Positions 42,664 to 54,289 of a DNA stretch of 64,000 nucleotides are shown one piece after another. The notes under the pieces are model-generated. The model did not search any database. It saw only the letters and a list, made by a program, of their open reading frames with translations, and had not been told where the DNA came from. Numbering within the stretch: the stretch's first letter is position 1; every line of letters starts with the position of its first letter. The translations under genes and the position numbers were made by a program. The stretch comes from Argopecten irradians (taxonomy: Eukaryota > Mollusca > Bivalvia > Pectinida > Pectinidae): assembly GCF_041381155.1 (NCBI RefSeq), contig NC_091147.1:15847318-15911317 (forward strand), in the 5' to 3' direction.

Positions 42664-42909
42664 GGATCTGAGAATTAGTTACAGATTATATATTCATGGA
42701 CCCACCAGAGTGCCCTAAGACCATTTTTAGACGTTTTAGAGCTCTAGATAAAAAAAAACCCGATAAAAACCATACTCTACACGGTACAATATACGAGTAT
42801 GATTTTTTATCGGTTTTTTTATCTAGAGCTCTAAAACGTCTAAAAATGGTCTTAGAGCACCCAGGTAGGTCCATGAATATATAGGTAATCTGTAGCTAAT
42901 TCTCAGATC
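42664..42909. mobile_element. Near-perfect foldback element, about 245 bp
   Basis: Arms of more than 100 bp: GATCTGAGAATTAGTTACAG, TATATTCATGGACC and TTTAGACGTTTTAGAGCTCT are all mirrored on the right (AGAGCTCTAAAACGTCTAAA, GGTCCATGAATATATA, CTAATTCTCAGATC). Decayed relatives are at 48125-48266 and 52431-52706. This high arm identity makes it the youngest copy here. Confidence 0.85.
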
Positions 42910-44121
42910 AATGTGCACGACGCAACTTGCCGAAAGCAAGTTTCGATAACATGTTATGACGTTTTAACTTTTCTGTTGTATTTATAATGATACTAAAAAT
43001 TTCATTGTAATTAATTAGAATATTTACCAATAAATAATTCAGTAACTGATTTCGTCAAAATACCCTACAATGTTAATTAATGTGATACATTTAGTCTACA
43101 TATGAGCCACATTTAGAACTAACCATTCTCCAAGGTCAGCATTTTCGGTCGCTCTAGGTAAATGCGGCGCTAGAGTTGTAGTAAACTGGATTGTGTGAAA
43201 TTACTAGATCACTTGAAAACACATGTAACATCAAAAATGATGGGTCAATATCGTCATTTTCTAAATATGGGGTATGCTAGAAAAAATGTAAGCTTAAAAT
43301 TGCATATTATTGGAAATGGAAAGAAAAATACATGTACCAATTTTCCGTTTAACGGAACATTGTTAGTTTCGAAATTTTGTTTCGACGGGGAATTTGGCAA
43401 ATGATTGGTAAAATTACCTAAATGGTAAAGGTTAAATTGTACATATAACTTCGGTAAGTGACAGGATTTTCTTTTGATTCGTCGTTATAAAATACTTTCC
43501 ACGAAGACCTGATTTGGTAGAGGATATATTGTAACAAAAGCATTAGGCAACAAGAACGTTGCTTGTCATTGGAATAATTGGTGCCAATGTTTTACAGCAA
43601 TTTTGGGGAAAAGTATAACTTTAGTTTTATGTAGCATATGATGTAGGCAGTGATGGTCGTGGGATGTGTAATCAGGTGTAAACACAATGCTTTATTATTT
43701 AACTGGACTAGAGAGGATGTGACAGTGGTCAATGACCTCGACCTTATCAAAGATTCTATGTCTGGTGGCCCGATATCGACCACAGATAAGATAGTGACTA
43801 GAGACGCATGTCTTTATTTTGCTGGCACAATCCGACTGGTATTCGGCTAGAGAACCATTGTGTTGTGGACAGAGACCAGAAGGAGCCAAATCTAAACAAT
43901 GATCTTCATACATCCCGAACAAAAGGAAGAGGAAACAACGTATGCTTTGGCGTCATATTGATTTTGATTTGTCACGTTTTGTTTTGCTTTATGCATTTTC
44001 ATTTACGCGAAATTAAATTCAACACTTGGTTATTTTCTGGAGTATCGAGGATGGTATAGGTATGACGTCAAGAAGGAGAAAGAAAGAGGTATTTACTTTA
44101 CGAGCACCTGTTGCGACTAAT

Positions 44122-44330
44122 CCATCCTCGACAATCCAGGGGTTCCGATCACTCACGATCTCTACACCCCTCGACTATCTCAGAATAAAACTGGAGTCAA
44201 TAGAACAGAAATCTTTACAGTTCTTTAATTGGTTCAGATGTTTTTTGCTGAGCTGTCTCCAGTTTTACTATGAGATAATCTAGTGGTGTAGAGATCGTAA
44301 GTGATCGGAACCCCTGGAGTATCGAAGATG
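44122..44330. mobile_element. Foldback MITE, CTCCAGGGGTT family, copy 2
   Basis: Left arm: CCATCCTCGACAATCCAGGG, GATCACTCACGATCTCTACA, AATAAAACTGGAG. Right arm: CTCCAGTTTTACTATGAGAT, GTAGAGATCGTAAGTGATCG, CCCCTGGAGTATCGAAGATG. Length about 209 bp. Confidence 0.8.
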
Positions 44331-44458
44331 CGACTAAACCTATGCGGAAATGACATAAATCTTTCATGGAATTCTTTCAGAAGTTACCATTCAGGTGACC
44401 TCGTCTGATTCCGGTATCCTTTCATTCTTTTTCGAAATATGCCGAGATGTGACCATCC

Positions 44459-45086
44459 TCAATACTGCAGGGGTTACTATCACTGACGTTATATCCAACC
44501 CTAGACTATCTCACAATAAAACTGAAGGCAACGGAAGATACAGGCAATTTGATCCTTTGAAATTGTAAAACGGTTCACTGTGCTTCACTATGCTTCACTG
44601 TGTTGCTATGAAGTTGTGCGTCGCTCTCTCTGTAATCTTCAAATGATGTCTGTATGCCTGTGCTTGGTCAGTTTGTTTCTCCTGAACTGTCTCCAGGTTT
44701 AGTGTTAAATAGTCCAGAGGCATCCTCGATACTCCAGGGGTTCCGATCACTTACGATCTCTACACCCCTGGACTATTTCATAGTAAAACTGGAGCCAAAA
44801 GAACAGAACATGAAATTTAGTCGTTTTCTCGAGCCGTATAACGACCGTACAATGTGGTTGGCTGTCTGGCTTTGAAGTTGGAGGGTTCGCTCTCTCTATA
44901 GTCTTCAAAGGAAATCTTTGCAGGCCTGTGATTGGTTCAGATGTTTTCCGCTGAGCTGCCTTCAGTTTTACTATGAGATAGTCCAGGGGTGTAGAGATCG
45001 TAAGTGATCGGAACCCCTGGAGTATCGAGGATGGTCCAGGCGTGGATATAACGTCTGTGATGGTAACCCTTGGAATATCGAGGATG
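44459..45086. mobile_element. Outer CTCCAGGGGTT-family MITE split by a copy of its own family
   Basis: The outer left end (44459-44510: TACTGCAGGGGTTACTATCA, CTGACGTTATATCC) pairs with the outer right end (45034-45086: GGATATAACGTCTGTGATGG, CCCTTGGAATATCG). Between them, at 44721-45033, sits a complete related element with its own two arms. Short matching bases (GTCCAG) lie on either side of the inner copy and may be its target duplication. Confidence 0.7.
44721..45033. mobile_element. Inner CTCCAGGGGTT-family MITE, copy 4
   Basis: Left: CATCCTCGATACTCCAGGGG, GATCACTTACGATCTCTACA, TAGTAAAACTGGAGCC. Right: TTCAGTTTTACTATGAGATA, GTAGAGATCGTAAGTGATCG, CCCCTGGAGTATCGAGGATG. The arms are nearly identical, so insertion was recent relative to the outer copy. 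Confidence 0.8.
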
Positions 45087-45579
45087 AGATGTGAGTTTGA
45101 TTGTTTCCGTATCCATTGCTCAGTCCCGTACGATAGTCGAAACGTCCATTGGCGATTGTCGGCAACCTACGAAAATCAAGTTGATTTCCGCATATTTCTG
45201 AATAGTCACGTAATATATCCCCATGAGATGTTGCGATTGCAGGTCAACACGTCCATAAATTTTTCACAACGCTCCTTGTGCAGCCAAAAACATAGTGCAT
45301 TTGACGGGCCGTAACATTCAGCAGACGACACAATCCGATTTGTCATTCGCGCCATATCGATCCGCCAAAACCATTCCCAAGTAAATCCTTAGATGTAATA
45401 GATTACAAGAAACAAATCTTTTATAGTCGGTTTCTGTGTCTGTGTTATGTTTCCTTATTCATTATAGATTGTTTGGTTTGTTTTGTTTATGAGCCAATTC
45501 CTAAGCATCACGGTTTCTACATCGCTACACATCAGTCAGCGGGTAATAGCCCACATCGACCATTCAGGTTGAGATTCTG

Positions 45580-45655
45580 ATCTACTAGAGTTACTTCCCT
45601 TCGTATCACTATGTCAGTACGGATCGGTAAATGAAGGGAAGTAACTCCGGTAAAT
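45580..45655. repeat. Small hairpin MITE, AGAGTTACTTCCCTTC family, copy 1
   Basis: CTAGAGTTACTTCCCTTC pairs with GAAGGGAAGTAACTCCGG. Copy 2 is at 48840-48921. Confidence 0.7.
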
Positions 45656-45732
45656 TAAATCATTGCTCTGTCGCTTACAATGTTTTTTTTCTTCAATTAA
45701 TGAAACCACTTTGTTATCCTTCCTTATACAAT

Positions 45733-45812
45733 CACCCTTGACACTCCAGGGGTTAGTATCACTGACGTGTATATAACGTCAGTGATAGTAACCCCTGGGG
45801 TATCAAGTATGT
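45733..45812. mobile_element. Short hairpin MITE, CTCCAGGGGTT family
   Basis: CACTCCAGGGGTTAGTATCA, CTGACG, a TATATAACGTCAG centre and AGTAACCCCTGGGGTATCAA form an almost perfect 80-bp palindrome. It is nearly the same as 50597-50675. Confidence 0.8.
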
Positions 45813-46790
45813 ATCTAGTTAAATGCCACATTAACCTAATGTATTTAAAGACCAACAATGCGCTCCATAACCATAAAGTTGACAGTCAGCACTTCCGTCA
45901 GAAGTTGAGGCCACGTCATAAATGTTCTTTATCTAAGGCACGTCTCGTCGGGAGATTTGAATTCGAAGTGATGTGAAGATGTGAGCTACGTCCACTGGAT
46001 CGATATTATATATGGAGCCACAAGTGACACCATACTCGCCAAATGTTTCTCGGTCTAACGCCATCAACATTTCGACCGCCGTACGACGCGTCGTAAACAT
46101 GTTACAGCTTGTTCCCGAGATCGATTAGCACTGAAAGGTTTATAGACGTGTATGTCTGTATAGAGGAAGGTATGGCACTATCTCGGGAATAGTACATGGA
46201 CACTGGTCTTTGTCATTTATCAAAATCCAATTTTGTTTTAACGGAACGTCCTGTTAAAGCACATCTGGCTATTTAGTTGGCAAGTTTACTATACAACTCC
46301 TATCCCTCGTAGAAGCGTAGCTATCATGCTACATCAAAAATACCTGGTATCTGCATTTCAAGCATTAATTGATGACAGCCTCGCAAAATTGCGTAAGCAA
46401 TCACCGACGCCATCTTGTTTTCGTCTGAGCAACTGCACGAACAATAGAAATTGGCAGACAACTGTGGCAAAAATAACTTCCCTGATTTACTACTGTGTGT
46501 GGAATTATGTTCGAGAATACTCCTGTGTTTCTCTAATAGTATTAACCTCTTATGTTTTGCAAATATTCCGCGGCCAATTATTGATTATTTTCCATACGAC
46601 CCCTAACTGTATTGACCCAGCGACGCCATTTGTCAGCCGCGTGTCTTTAAACATCTTTTGAGACGACCATTTAAACTAACCCTGAGACGCCATATCTAGT
46701 AACAAGTAGCGGGGACAGGATTAATCAAAGGTAACTCTATGTGGTCACATAATCCAACACTGGCTCCATTTACGGTATAGGCAAGCTAAG

Positions 46791-46834
46791 CCAGCCTGGC
46801 GAGGAGTCGTGTGGCAGCTGTACAGACCGACATG
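46791..46834 (+). other. Possible 5' noncoding exon of the 54-kb gene
   Basis: A GC-richer stretch (GCCAGCCTGGCGAGGAGTCG and following bases) ends in a strong donor, ATG then GTAAGT at 46835. The next well-formed acceptor in front of a long reading frame on this strand is at 54270. Joining the two would be a 7.4-kb intron in the 5' UTR. This is a guess from splice signals only. Confidence 0.15.
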
Positions 46835-48124
46835 GTAAGTTTGTACTGTGGCCATATGTAGATGACCACACCCTATCGATAATGATTTATATGTACGTGT
46901 CATCTGTATATAATCTTGTCAAATGTTTATAAGTTCTCTATTGATTATCATTGTTCGCTGAATTTCTGATGTTCAACACATTCTCAAAAATACTATACTC
47001 CATGAAATGTGTTTATTTTGGTCTTGTTTAGTCATTCTGATGATTTTTTAAAAACATTTTTAATTGAAATTTTAAAGTAATTAACATATGAGATGAAATC
47101 ATAGTTGAAACTTTGTGGTCATTAAACGGAAAACTGATGTAGCTGGGAATATTTCGGTAAATTATACGAATGATCAACATTTGCAGCACAGAATTATTCT
47201 AATGCTACTCAGCGAACACAATCGTATAATTGTGCTTGTATAATGAAAAATGTAAAAGGCGTTATGTAAATGCACCTTGCTACACATCTAAAATCCAGCC
47301 AGTGTAATTCACTACAGTTACATGTTCCTCGGGAAATTACAAGGCGGTCTGGGGGCACCAAATTTGTAGTTTAAATGATGATGTTTTTATTCGATGTTTG
47401 ATTTTAAATCTACATATAATGCTAATAATACTGTTTCTTACGCCATCAGTTTAAATATTACATCCAGTCTTAGTGATAGCATTTCTATTCAATCTTATTA
47501 AAATCTTGTGATCGCGACTTGTATACTTTGTAGTAACCTATAAACGAAGCCATGGAGCTGTGATTTAACTAATTGATTTATATTAGGCCTATACGTATTT
47601 TATTCATAAGTCTGTTTTCACAGACTTGACACGATATGATTTATACATACCCTTTTATGATTAAACAATAACACACCGTCCAATACCCATTAATCAAAGG
47701 TGAACTAAGGTTCCTTACCTAAATAGATAAGCTCTTCTTGGCAAGTGTAAATGTGTTAACACAGGGGCTTGGCAACAATCCCAACTCTATTTAATTCATA
47801 ATGTTATCTATACTATATTGAACTTTTCGCTGTGTATCAAGTCCCCGTGCGCTATAATACAATCAACCTATATATCGAATATCTCCCCCATCTGCCCAAT
47901 CAATTAGGCCTTTAGTTTTAGCCAATGACCATAAATACGACGCGTGTCGAATGCTAAACAACATTTTTATGTACCGTATGAATGGTCATTACATTTCGTG
48001 TGGTTTTGGCTGTTGCTCAAACCACGTGGATAAGAAAATTAGTACTTCAATTCATTGAAAGTTCGAATCATCGAAGTTCTACTATATTTTTGGTCATATT
48101 CCAGTCCTTAGGTCATGTTCAGAC

Positions 48125-48266
48125 ACTTTAGCGGGTCCAGATAAAATGATGAAAATCATACTATTTACAAGTGTATACTATATAAGTAGGAAGTATGATT
48201 ATTAACGGTCTTTTATCTAACCCCCTAAAACATCTGAAATATATAAAACTAATTTTCAGATCCGTT
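48125..48266. mobile_element. Decayed relative of the 42664 foldback element
   Basis: GGTCCAGATAAAATGATG and GGTCTTTTATCTAACCCCC, then CATCTGAAATATATAAAACT and AATTTTCAGATCC, follow the order of the younger copy with many changes. Confidence 0.45.
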
Positions 48267-48839
48267 TGTTTCGAACAGAAATTTTTGATGTATTTGTCGG
48301 TTAGTGTAGTTGAAATGCTAAGTTCCCTTACATCCCCCCTCAGCATAAAATGGAATAATTAGTAAAGCGGCAACAAGCTGTATTTATGATAATGAAAAGA
48401 ATTGATTTTTCCGGGCAAAATATCTTATCGCTATAACTCGCTCGAAACTAAGGAGTTTGCAACACAACTTTGTCGGAATAGTCCAAGAGAATAATGAATG
48501 CTATTTCCATGGGACTGATCGTCATATAGATAATGTACTGTCACTTTCTGGGATAGCGTTTGATTGAGTCGGATTCAAATAGGTTTAAAAGCTCATTTGT
48601 TATGTCTTCAAACTGGTTCTTTGGTTTTCATGTTTGTTTGTGTCATATAACAACCAGAATACTTTGAAGTCGTGTTAGGTTTAGGAGTTGGCTGAAAAGA
48701 AGTGCCAGAAGAAAACCCACCGACTCACATTTAGTAACGGACAGGTACAGTATATAGGGTTTCGAACTTTTTTTCTAATGATCGAAAGCTAGTTGTAGTG
48801 TCAAGTTGGTTCTAAATTTGGGTTGGCGTATGACATTTT

Positions 48840-48921
48840 GATCAACCAGAGTTACTTCCCTTCGTTTATACTCCGTCAGTACTGACAGAGTGAAGACAAA
48901 GGGAAGTAACTTTGGTAGATC
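48840..48921. repeat. Small hairpin MITE, AGAGTTACTTCCCTTC family, copy 2
   Basis: GATCAACCAGAGTTACTTCC pairs with GGAAGTAACTTTGGTAGATC, with an inner pairing CTCCGTCAGTACTGACAGAG. Confidence 0.75.
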
Positions 48922-48934
48922 ATAATGATACGTG

Positions 48935-49119
48935 TATTCTGTATTTGCGTATTACAGAGTAATCTGCCCTTGCGGGTAGGTATTGATTGTGACGTCGTGT
49001 GTTTGCGAGCGTAACGTCATACTTTTCGGAGAAAACGACGTCAATGCATTGTGCCCACAAAAGAATGACGGTACAATTGATACCTACCCGCATGGGAGCT
49101 AACTCTGGAAAGACACAAT
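48935..49119. mobile_element. Foldback MITE family A, copy 5
   Basis: TTTGCGTATTACAGAGTAAT, CCCTTGCGGGTAGGTATTGA on the left; CAATTGATACCTACCCGCAT, GGGAGCTAACTCTGGAAAGA on the right. It is directly next to the hairpin MITE at 48840-48921. Confidence 0.8.
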
Positions 49120-50596
49120 AGTGTTACAGTGTAAAAAAAATATAAATTATGAATCATTGATTCGGCATTAACGTGGAAATTCGACAATCTTTGGAAAATG
49201 TAAAAAAAAAAAATAATGATATGAATACATTATCAGCCCAGCAGTTTAGATACAGAAGCGATTCTTAAAGGTACCATTATATGATGTAAATATCGATAGT
49301 TTGTCGTGTTATCAAATCTGTGAAAAGCATGACTGTCTAATGACTGAGCTGCCTTTCATGTTTTATCAGTTTACAGTATTTGTAACGGGCCCTGTAATGA
49401 ATGGAGGACTTACGTGCGGAAAACCATTACAGATATTGAGTACTGTACATGCACAGAAAGGCTTTTGCGATCAAATATGAACCGGTTCATTATTATGTAT
49501 CGTCTGTATACGCTAGAGGCAGGAATGTATCTCTTTAATCGTATTAGTAAATGTCTGATAGCAATATTTCTTGCAAATATTATGTCACAGTTGAAAGCTC
49601 GACAAATGTCAGAAAGACATTGCTGTATAAAATATGAGATCTTGATGTCTGTGACAAACTATTTCTCATTGAAAAAAGTATATTTCCGTCATTATTCTAA
49701 TCCATTAATATTAGATTACAAAATTACTAGATTAGAAACTTTTACATTGTAATAGGTACGACGCAATGTTTCAAATTGTCTTGGCTAAACCTCTAACATT
49801 GTTGAGTATCTTCTACCTAAATGCTGTACAGAATCAATTCTACTTCATGACGTCATTGTCTTCTATTACGTTAAAAATACTGCACAGATAAAAAGTTAAG
49901 TTAGAAATGATATGAATATTAGTCCTCGCTAACCCCTGGATGGAGTATCGATGATGTAATACCACATAAAACGTAAAAAAACTGCACAAAGGGATATTTA
50001 TACTATCCCCCACTCCAACCTTGCGCCTTGATTGTATTGCCTGTTGTAGATGAAAATGAAAATATGGAAAAGAAATAATTACACGTACAAGCCACCCACT
50101 CGCGCAAAAACTGACCCAATTACATAGTTCACTTGTTGAAATAACAAAATTACAGTGCTAAAACCTCCTTTGACATAAAGACGGTATTACGACCATTTGG
50201 TATAAGGGACATTACGGTAATCTGCTATTAAACTAAGGCGTACCACCACGTATATAGCGATAAGAAACGAGGCCGAGCTAAATGGAAGATTGCCTTTCTA
50301 AGCTTTCGTCAATTCTGAAGCGATTACACATCAGAATAAATTAAATTGATAGGCCGGAGCCCCACTTGTCGATTTTTATTGATATGTGTAACACCTACAA
50401 CACATTTGAGAATTCAATAGTGAATATATATCGTACATATCTTTGTAGTTAAGAAGGTATCCGGGGCTGCATGGAGCCCACGCATTTTGAACCACATGAT
50501 TTATACAAATATTCAATATCATATATGGAATTTCACTTAGATGTTTTAGTGTAATATTGAAGGTTTATTAATTTACATGACTGTCATATAAATGGT

Positions 50597-50675
50597 CATT
50601 CTCGACACTCCAGGGGTTAGTATCACTGACGTGGATATAACGTCAGTGACAGTAACCCCTGGAGTATCAAGGTTG
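50597..50675. mobile_element. Short hairpin MITE, CTCCAGGGGTT family
   Basis: ACACTCCAGGGGTTAGTATC and GACAGTAACCCCTGGAGTAT arms around the palindrome ACGTGGATATAACGT. It is almost the same sequence as 45733-45812, so both are recent. Confidence 0.85.
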
Positions 50676-50950
50676 ATAAATTACGTCAGGTATATTTCAT
50701 TATATTTATATTTACTTGTCACTTCTACTATATAAACTAACCAAGGCAAAGTGACGTATATGACGGTATAACTGACACCCAAAACGTGACCGTTATGACG
50801 TCACTAATGTTGACGTGGTGACGTCAACTAATCAACGTCAAAATGGCTGTCCCATCTTGTGGATTAAATCGTCGTTGATTAACGGTATAATGGCCTAGCT
50901 TAAACAGTGTTAATGCAAAGACCCCAAAATGAGTTGATAATGTAAATATA

Positions 50951-51148
50951 AGCATTAAACTATCTTCCCATGGCATCTATGGTCTATATAGATGCCAGAG
51001 CTTTGCAGACAATCATTTCATAATGCGCGCTAGTAGAGCTTTGCAGACAATCATTTCATAATGCTCTAGCACGCATTAAGAAGATTGTCTGCAAAGCTCT
51101 GGCATCTTTATAAACCATAGATGCCATAGGAAGATAGTTAATGCTTAA
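50951..51148. mobile_element. Foldback element with internal direct repeat
   Basis: GCATTAAACTATCTTCCCAT, GGCATCTATGGTC and GCAGACAATC on the left are mirrored on the right (GATTGTCTGC, GACCATAGATGCC-like, GGAAGATAGTTAATGC). A segment, AGAGCTTTGCAGACAATCAT plus TTCATAATGC, occurs twice in direct order inside the left arm, making the arms unequal. Confidence 0.8.
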
Positions 51149-51740
51149 AGTCCTAACCTCAGACGGAAAAGTGTATGTTGTTTGACTTCGTCGGGTTTCC
51201 TTCATTATGAAACCCGAATATTATGATTTTGAATTGCTCTGATTCTCGTAGTGACATGAACGCAAAAAAAAAAAAATTAACTAGCCAATATTATACCTTT
51301 TGTGTATTTTAGAGATAGAGAATTATTACTACCAATCTTGATCTCAAGTCTTTTAGCTTTTTTTTGTGATAATCCCGCTAAATGAGCTAGCAGATCTAGA
51401 GTTGTCTCGCCTAACTCCTCTTTTCAAATAAAACGGCCACTTATGCACAGACCGGTCCGTGTTTCAACAGTTAGATAATTTGAAGTTACAAATAGGCCTA
51501 TTACTCTGCTGATATCTATAGTTACATTTAAATCGTTATATTGATGTTTCGATAATACTATATAGCATCTGTATCCATATAAGATATGATCCTGTTGGAA
51601 TCAAGCTGTCACCGCTAAGTTCTTAATTAAGTGTTGTTCTAATATTGATGTGAAACTGTTAACATTGTCAACATTTCCAGCTGTTTATTGTAAAAAGAAT
51701 TTCTGTCTACGATTGTTGGTAAAGATATATAAGTTGTGAT

Positions 51741-52119
51741 GAAAAGTTTTAAAGATGCTCCACCGCTGACAATTGGTATTTTTTCACTATTAAAAACAGG
51801 AGCAGACGACTTAGTATTTTTCTCCAGTTACAAAAGTTACTTACTTTACACCATTACCACCATTGAAAAGTTTAAGCTTTTAATTTTACTTCAAGTTAAA
51901 AATATGAAAAATAATTAATTGCATCCCGAAAAAATTCCATGACACTATATCCTATATGGAATGAAGTACTGATTGCGCATGCACCACAGGCGAAATAAAT
52001 TATTGTATATTATTTTTTGTGTTAATTAGGCATATATATACACGATTAAACACCAATTATTGTTCAAATGATTAACATCATTTATGCTCTGTCGGCGGTG
52101 GAGCATCTTTAACTTAAAA
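51741..52119. mobile_element. MITE with GATGCTCCACCGCTGACA termini
   Basis: Left end TTTTAAAGATGCTCCACCGC is mirrored by GGCGGTGGAGCATCTTTAAC at the right. About 380 bp, AT-rich interior, no transposase. The 60-residue frame at 51736-51918 is part of this element and not a gene. Confidence 0.75.
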
Positions 52120-52430
52120 CCTTAGTTTAAAGCTCATTTTTGACGATTAGGGACCTTAGCGTAAATAATTTATGATGAAAATAATTTCCTTACAATTAAA
52201 TAACTATGCTAGTTGCTATTAACTTTTTACACTAAACATAAAACTTCTTTTGAAAACGCAGACACAAAATTGGGAGTTTAATGTGACCGGTTGGGGTTGC
52301 TTGTTCGGTGTCTTCAACAATATGCCTCATTAAGATAACACTATGTTTCTACTATTGCAAAGAGACAAAAACGAATATACCTCAACCTCCCAAAATATAT
52401 AGACATTCACACAGGCAACACTGCGCACAC

Positions 52431-52706
52431 AGGGATCTGAATATTAGTTACTGGGAACAGTTTGTATATATGGACACACCAGAGTGCCCATAGACCATGT
52501 TAGACGATTTAGGGATCTAGATAAAAAAAAACCTGGTTAACATCATATTCTACACAGTACTTTATACAAAGCTCGCCGAGACAAAAGATCTACACAAAAC
52601 GGCTACTGCATTTGGAGAGAGTTGTATCATCCTATACAAGTATACAGAGTGCTGTCACTAAGACGATAACGCTTAATAAACTATAACTAATTTTCAGATC
52701 CCTGTG
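52431..52706. mobile_element. Diverged relative of the 42664 foldback element
   Basis: Left: AGGGATCTGAATATTAGTTA, GGACACACCAGAGTGCCCAT, GGATCTAGATAAAAAAAAAC. Right end: ATAACTAATTTTCAGATCCC. The middle of the right arm has been replaced by unrelated sequence. Confidence 0.6.
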
Positions 52707-53504
52707 ACAGGGAAGACCGTAGTGACTTGTTTATAGGCCGTTAAATTTAATTTTAAATTAAATCAAACTAACAAATCTTTACACACAGTGAAATATCAAG
52801 TTCCGACAGAATTGAATCGATTTTTTTTTGCTTTTGTTTTTCACGAGATCCTGTGTAAACTAATATTTGTGTAAACTATAGTAATGGAACAGATGTTATA
52901 AACTAGAAAAAGAAATGATATAAAATCATCCAGCTTATCATACACGTGTGAGGACAATATCTAACCCGAACGTTTAGACTTTACTTCATTTATTTATTGA
53001 TTGAATTAAAATTCGTTTCAAAAGAACATCAGATGACTATTTCAGAGTGTTAGGATGTGCTTATAACAGTTTATTATACTATCTTTAAATATATCAACAG
53101 ACTACAGTATATAGTGAACGGTAACACAGTATAAAGGTCGGCAAATGGCCATGCTGCAACTATTGAATATTGTCAAGGATGAAATATTAATAATTATTTT
53201 CTCCTGTGTTGTGAATGTTTAGCTATCTAAGTGATTTTTACAACAAGAGAGCTGCTGTTAGGATCGATGGCGCTTTTAAAAGGTTGTATTAAGTAATTTT
53301 GTGCTGTGCATTTCGACCAGGGAATTTATATGGACATTTATCGGTAGGTACAATGTAGAAGGATACCAAGACGTTAATAGGGAACAAAGAGACGTGATAA
53401 TTATGTGTTATAGACTATGTACTATATATTATTTATATTAAATACTTTTCAAATGCATGCGGATGTGTATTACACGGAACTTACACGTGCATTACGTGAA
53501 TGTA

Positions 53505-53564
53505 ACTATTTTTAGATGAAAACGACAGCGCTAGCCTTTGCTGTCGATTCTCCTAGAAATAGTA
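53505..53564. repeat. Short hairpin
   Basis: ACTATTTTTAGATGAAAACG-ACAGCG pairs imperfectly with GCTGTCGATTCTCCTAGAAA-TAGT. Likely a small foldback element. Confidence 0.5.
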
Positions 53565-54260
53565 TACAACATCACGGTGCCGAATTTCCAACCAGCGGTA
53601 GCATATATATAGTATAGTATCACCAATCAACTGTCTGTATATCTTTATTATAGTATTTCTTCTTTAATACATACACATGTACATGTACCTTGGTTGGAAA
53701 GTCCCTATTGTATAAACAAATACCAATTCGCAGGTGCCTGTGATAATCAGAAGTTCGGCAAACCTTCCGCTAGATCACAGGGCGTGTACCTGCATGACTG
53801 GCTGGGGGAGGGGGTCCGTTACCTATAGAACAGAATGTGGTATACAGTACACAATAACACAACAGGTGCACTTATATATAACACTGGTATTTACTTGTTC
53901 ACTGGGTACCTCAAAGTTCTCATATTTCTTTATTTGTCGCCCCATTGAATATTTAAAGTGTACCATTTATATACTTGGCGAGCACCAACAACCCACAACA
54001 GGTTTAGGGGATAGTTTGTCAATAAAAGCCACATACATTTTTTGGTTGGAGTAGAACTGATGGTGACTTTTCTTTAGAAACGAATCGAGATTGAAATACA
54101 TCAAGAAATACTATAGTTCTATGTCAAATTGGTCACAAGGGTTCGGCACACGAGTCGACTCACTGTACCTGCATGTTCCAAAATAACCATTCGATTTTTT
54201 TTCTTCTTATTTCCTTTCTAATTCAGCTGTACATACCTACCTCAAATATATCTCTGTTTA

Positions 54261-54270
54261 TTTTTTACAG
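54261..54270 (+). promoter_or_regulatory. 3' splice site before the 54-kb coding exon
   Basis: The stretch TTTATTTTTTACAG is a textbook acceptor, 20 bp before the ATG. It implies that the mRNA has an upstream 5' UTR exon; which one cannot be told from sequence. Confidence 0.55.
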
Positions 54271-54289
54271 GTAACCAACTGACGTTACG

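Larger units (their letters stand above)
38262..46790. other. Intergenic region, MITE-rich, no gene recognised
   Basis: No reading frame here resembles a known protein and none has convincing splice context. The identifiable content is repeats, each listed separately: a hairpin arm at 38272-38346, palindromic MITEs at 39097, 39343, 40106, 41130, 42664, 44122, 44459 and 45733, and an ATC microsatellite. The stretch 43100-44100 has overlapping frames on both strands (for example 43650-43850), but I see no motif in them. Confidence 0.6.
46835..54270. other. Region between MED12 and the 54-kb gene, no gene recognised
   Basis: Contains MITEs and hairpins listed separately (48125, 48840, 48935, 50597, 50951, 51741, 52431, 53505) and AT-rich unique sequence. 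Reading frames such as 49414-49752 (112 residues) and 53734-54054 (106 residues) have no motif, no coding bias I can see and no splice context. If the 54-kb gene has upstream exons, part of this is intron. Confidence 0.55.

Noticed and set aside
42686-42884. Overlapping 62-residue frames on both strands with almost the same protein
   Set aside because: This is what a near-perfect palindrome gives; it is the foldback element at 42664-42909.
46326-46661. 111-residue + strand frame
   Set aside because: No recognisable motif, low-complexity hydrophobic stretches, no splice or start context, no related sequence in the window.
49414-49752. 112-residue + strand frame
   Set aside because: AT-rich chance frame with no motif and no supporting signals.
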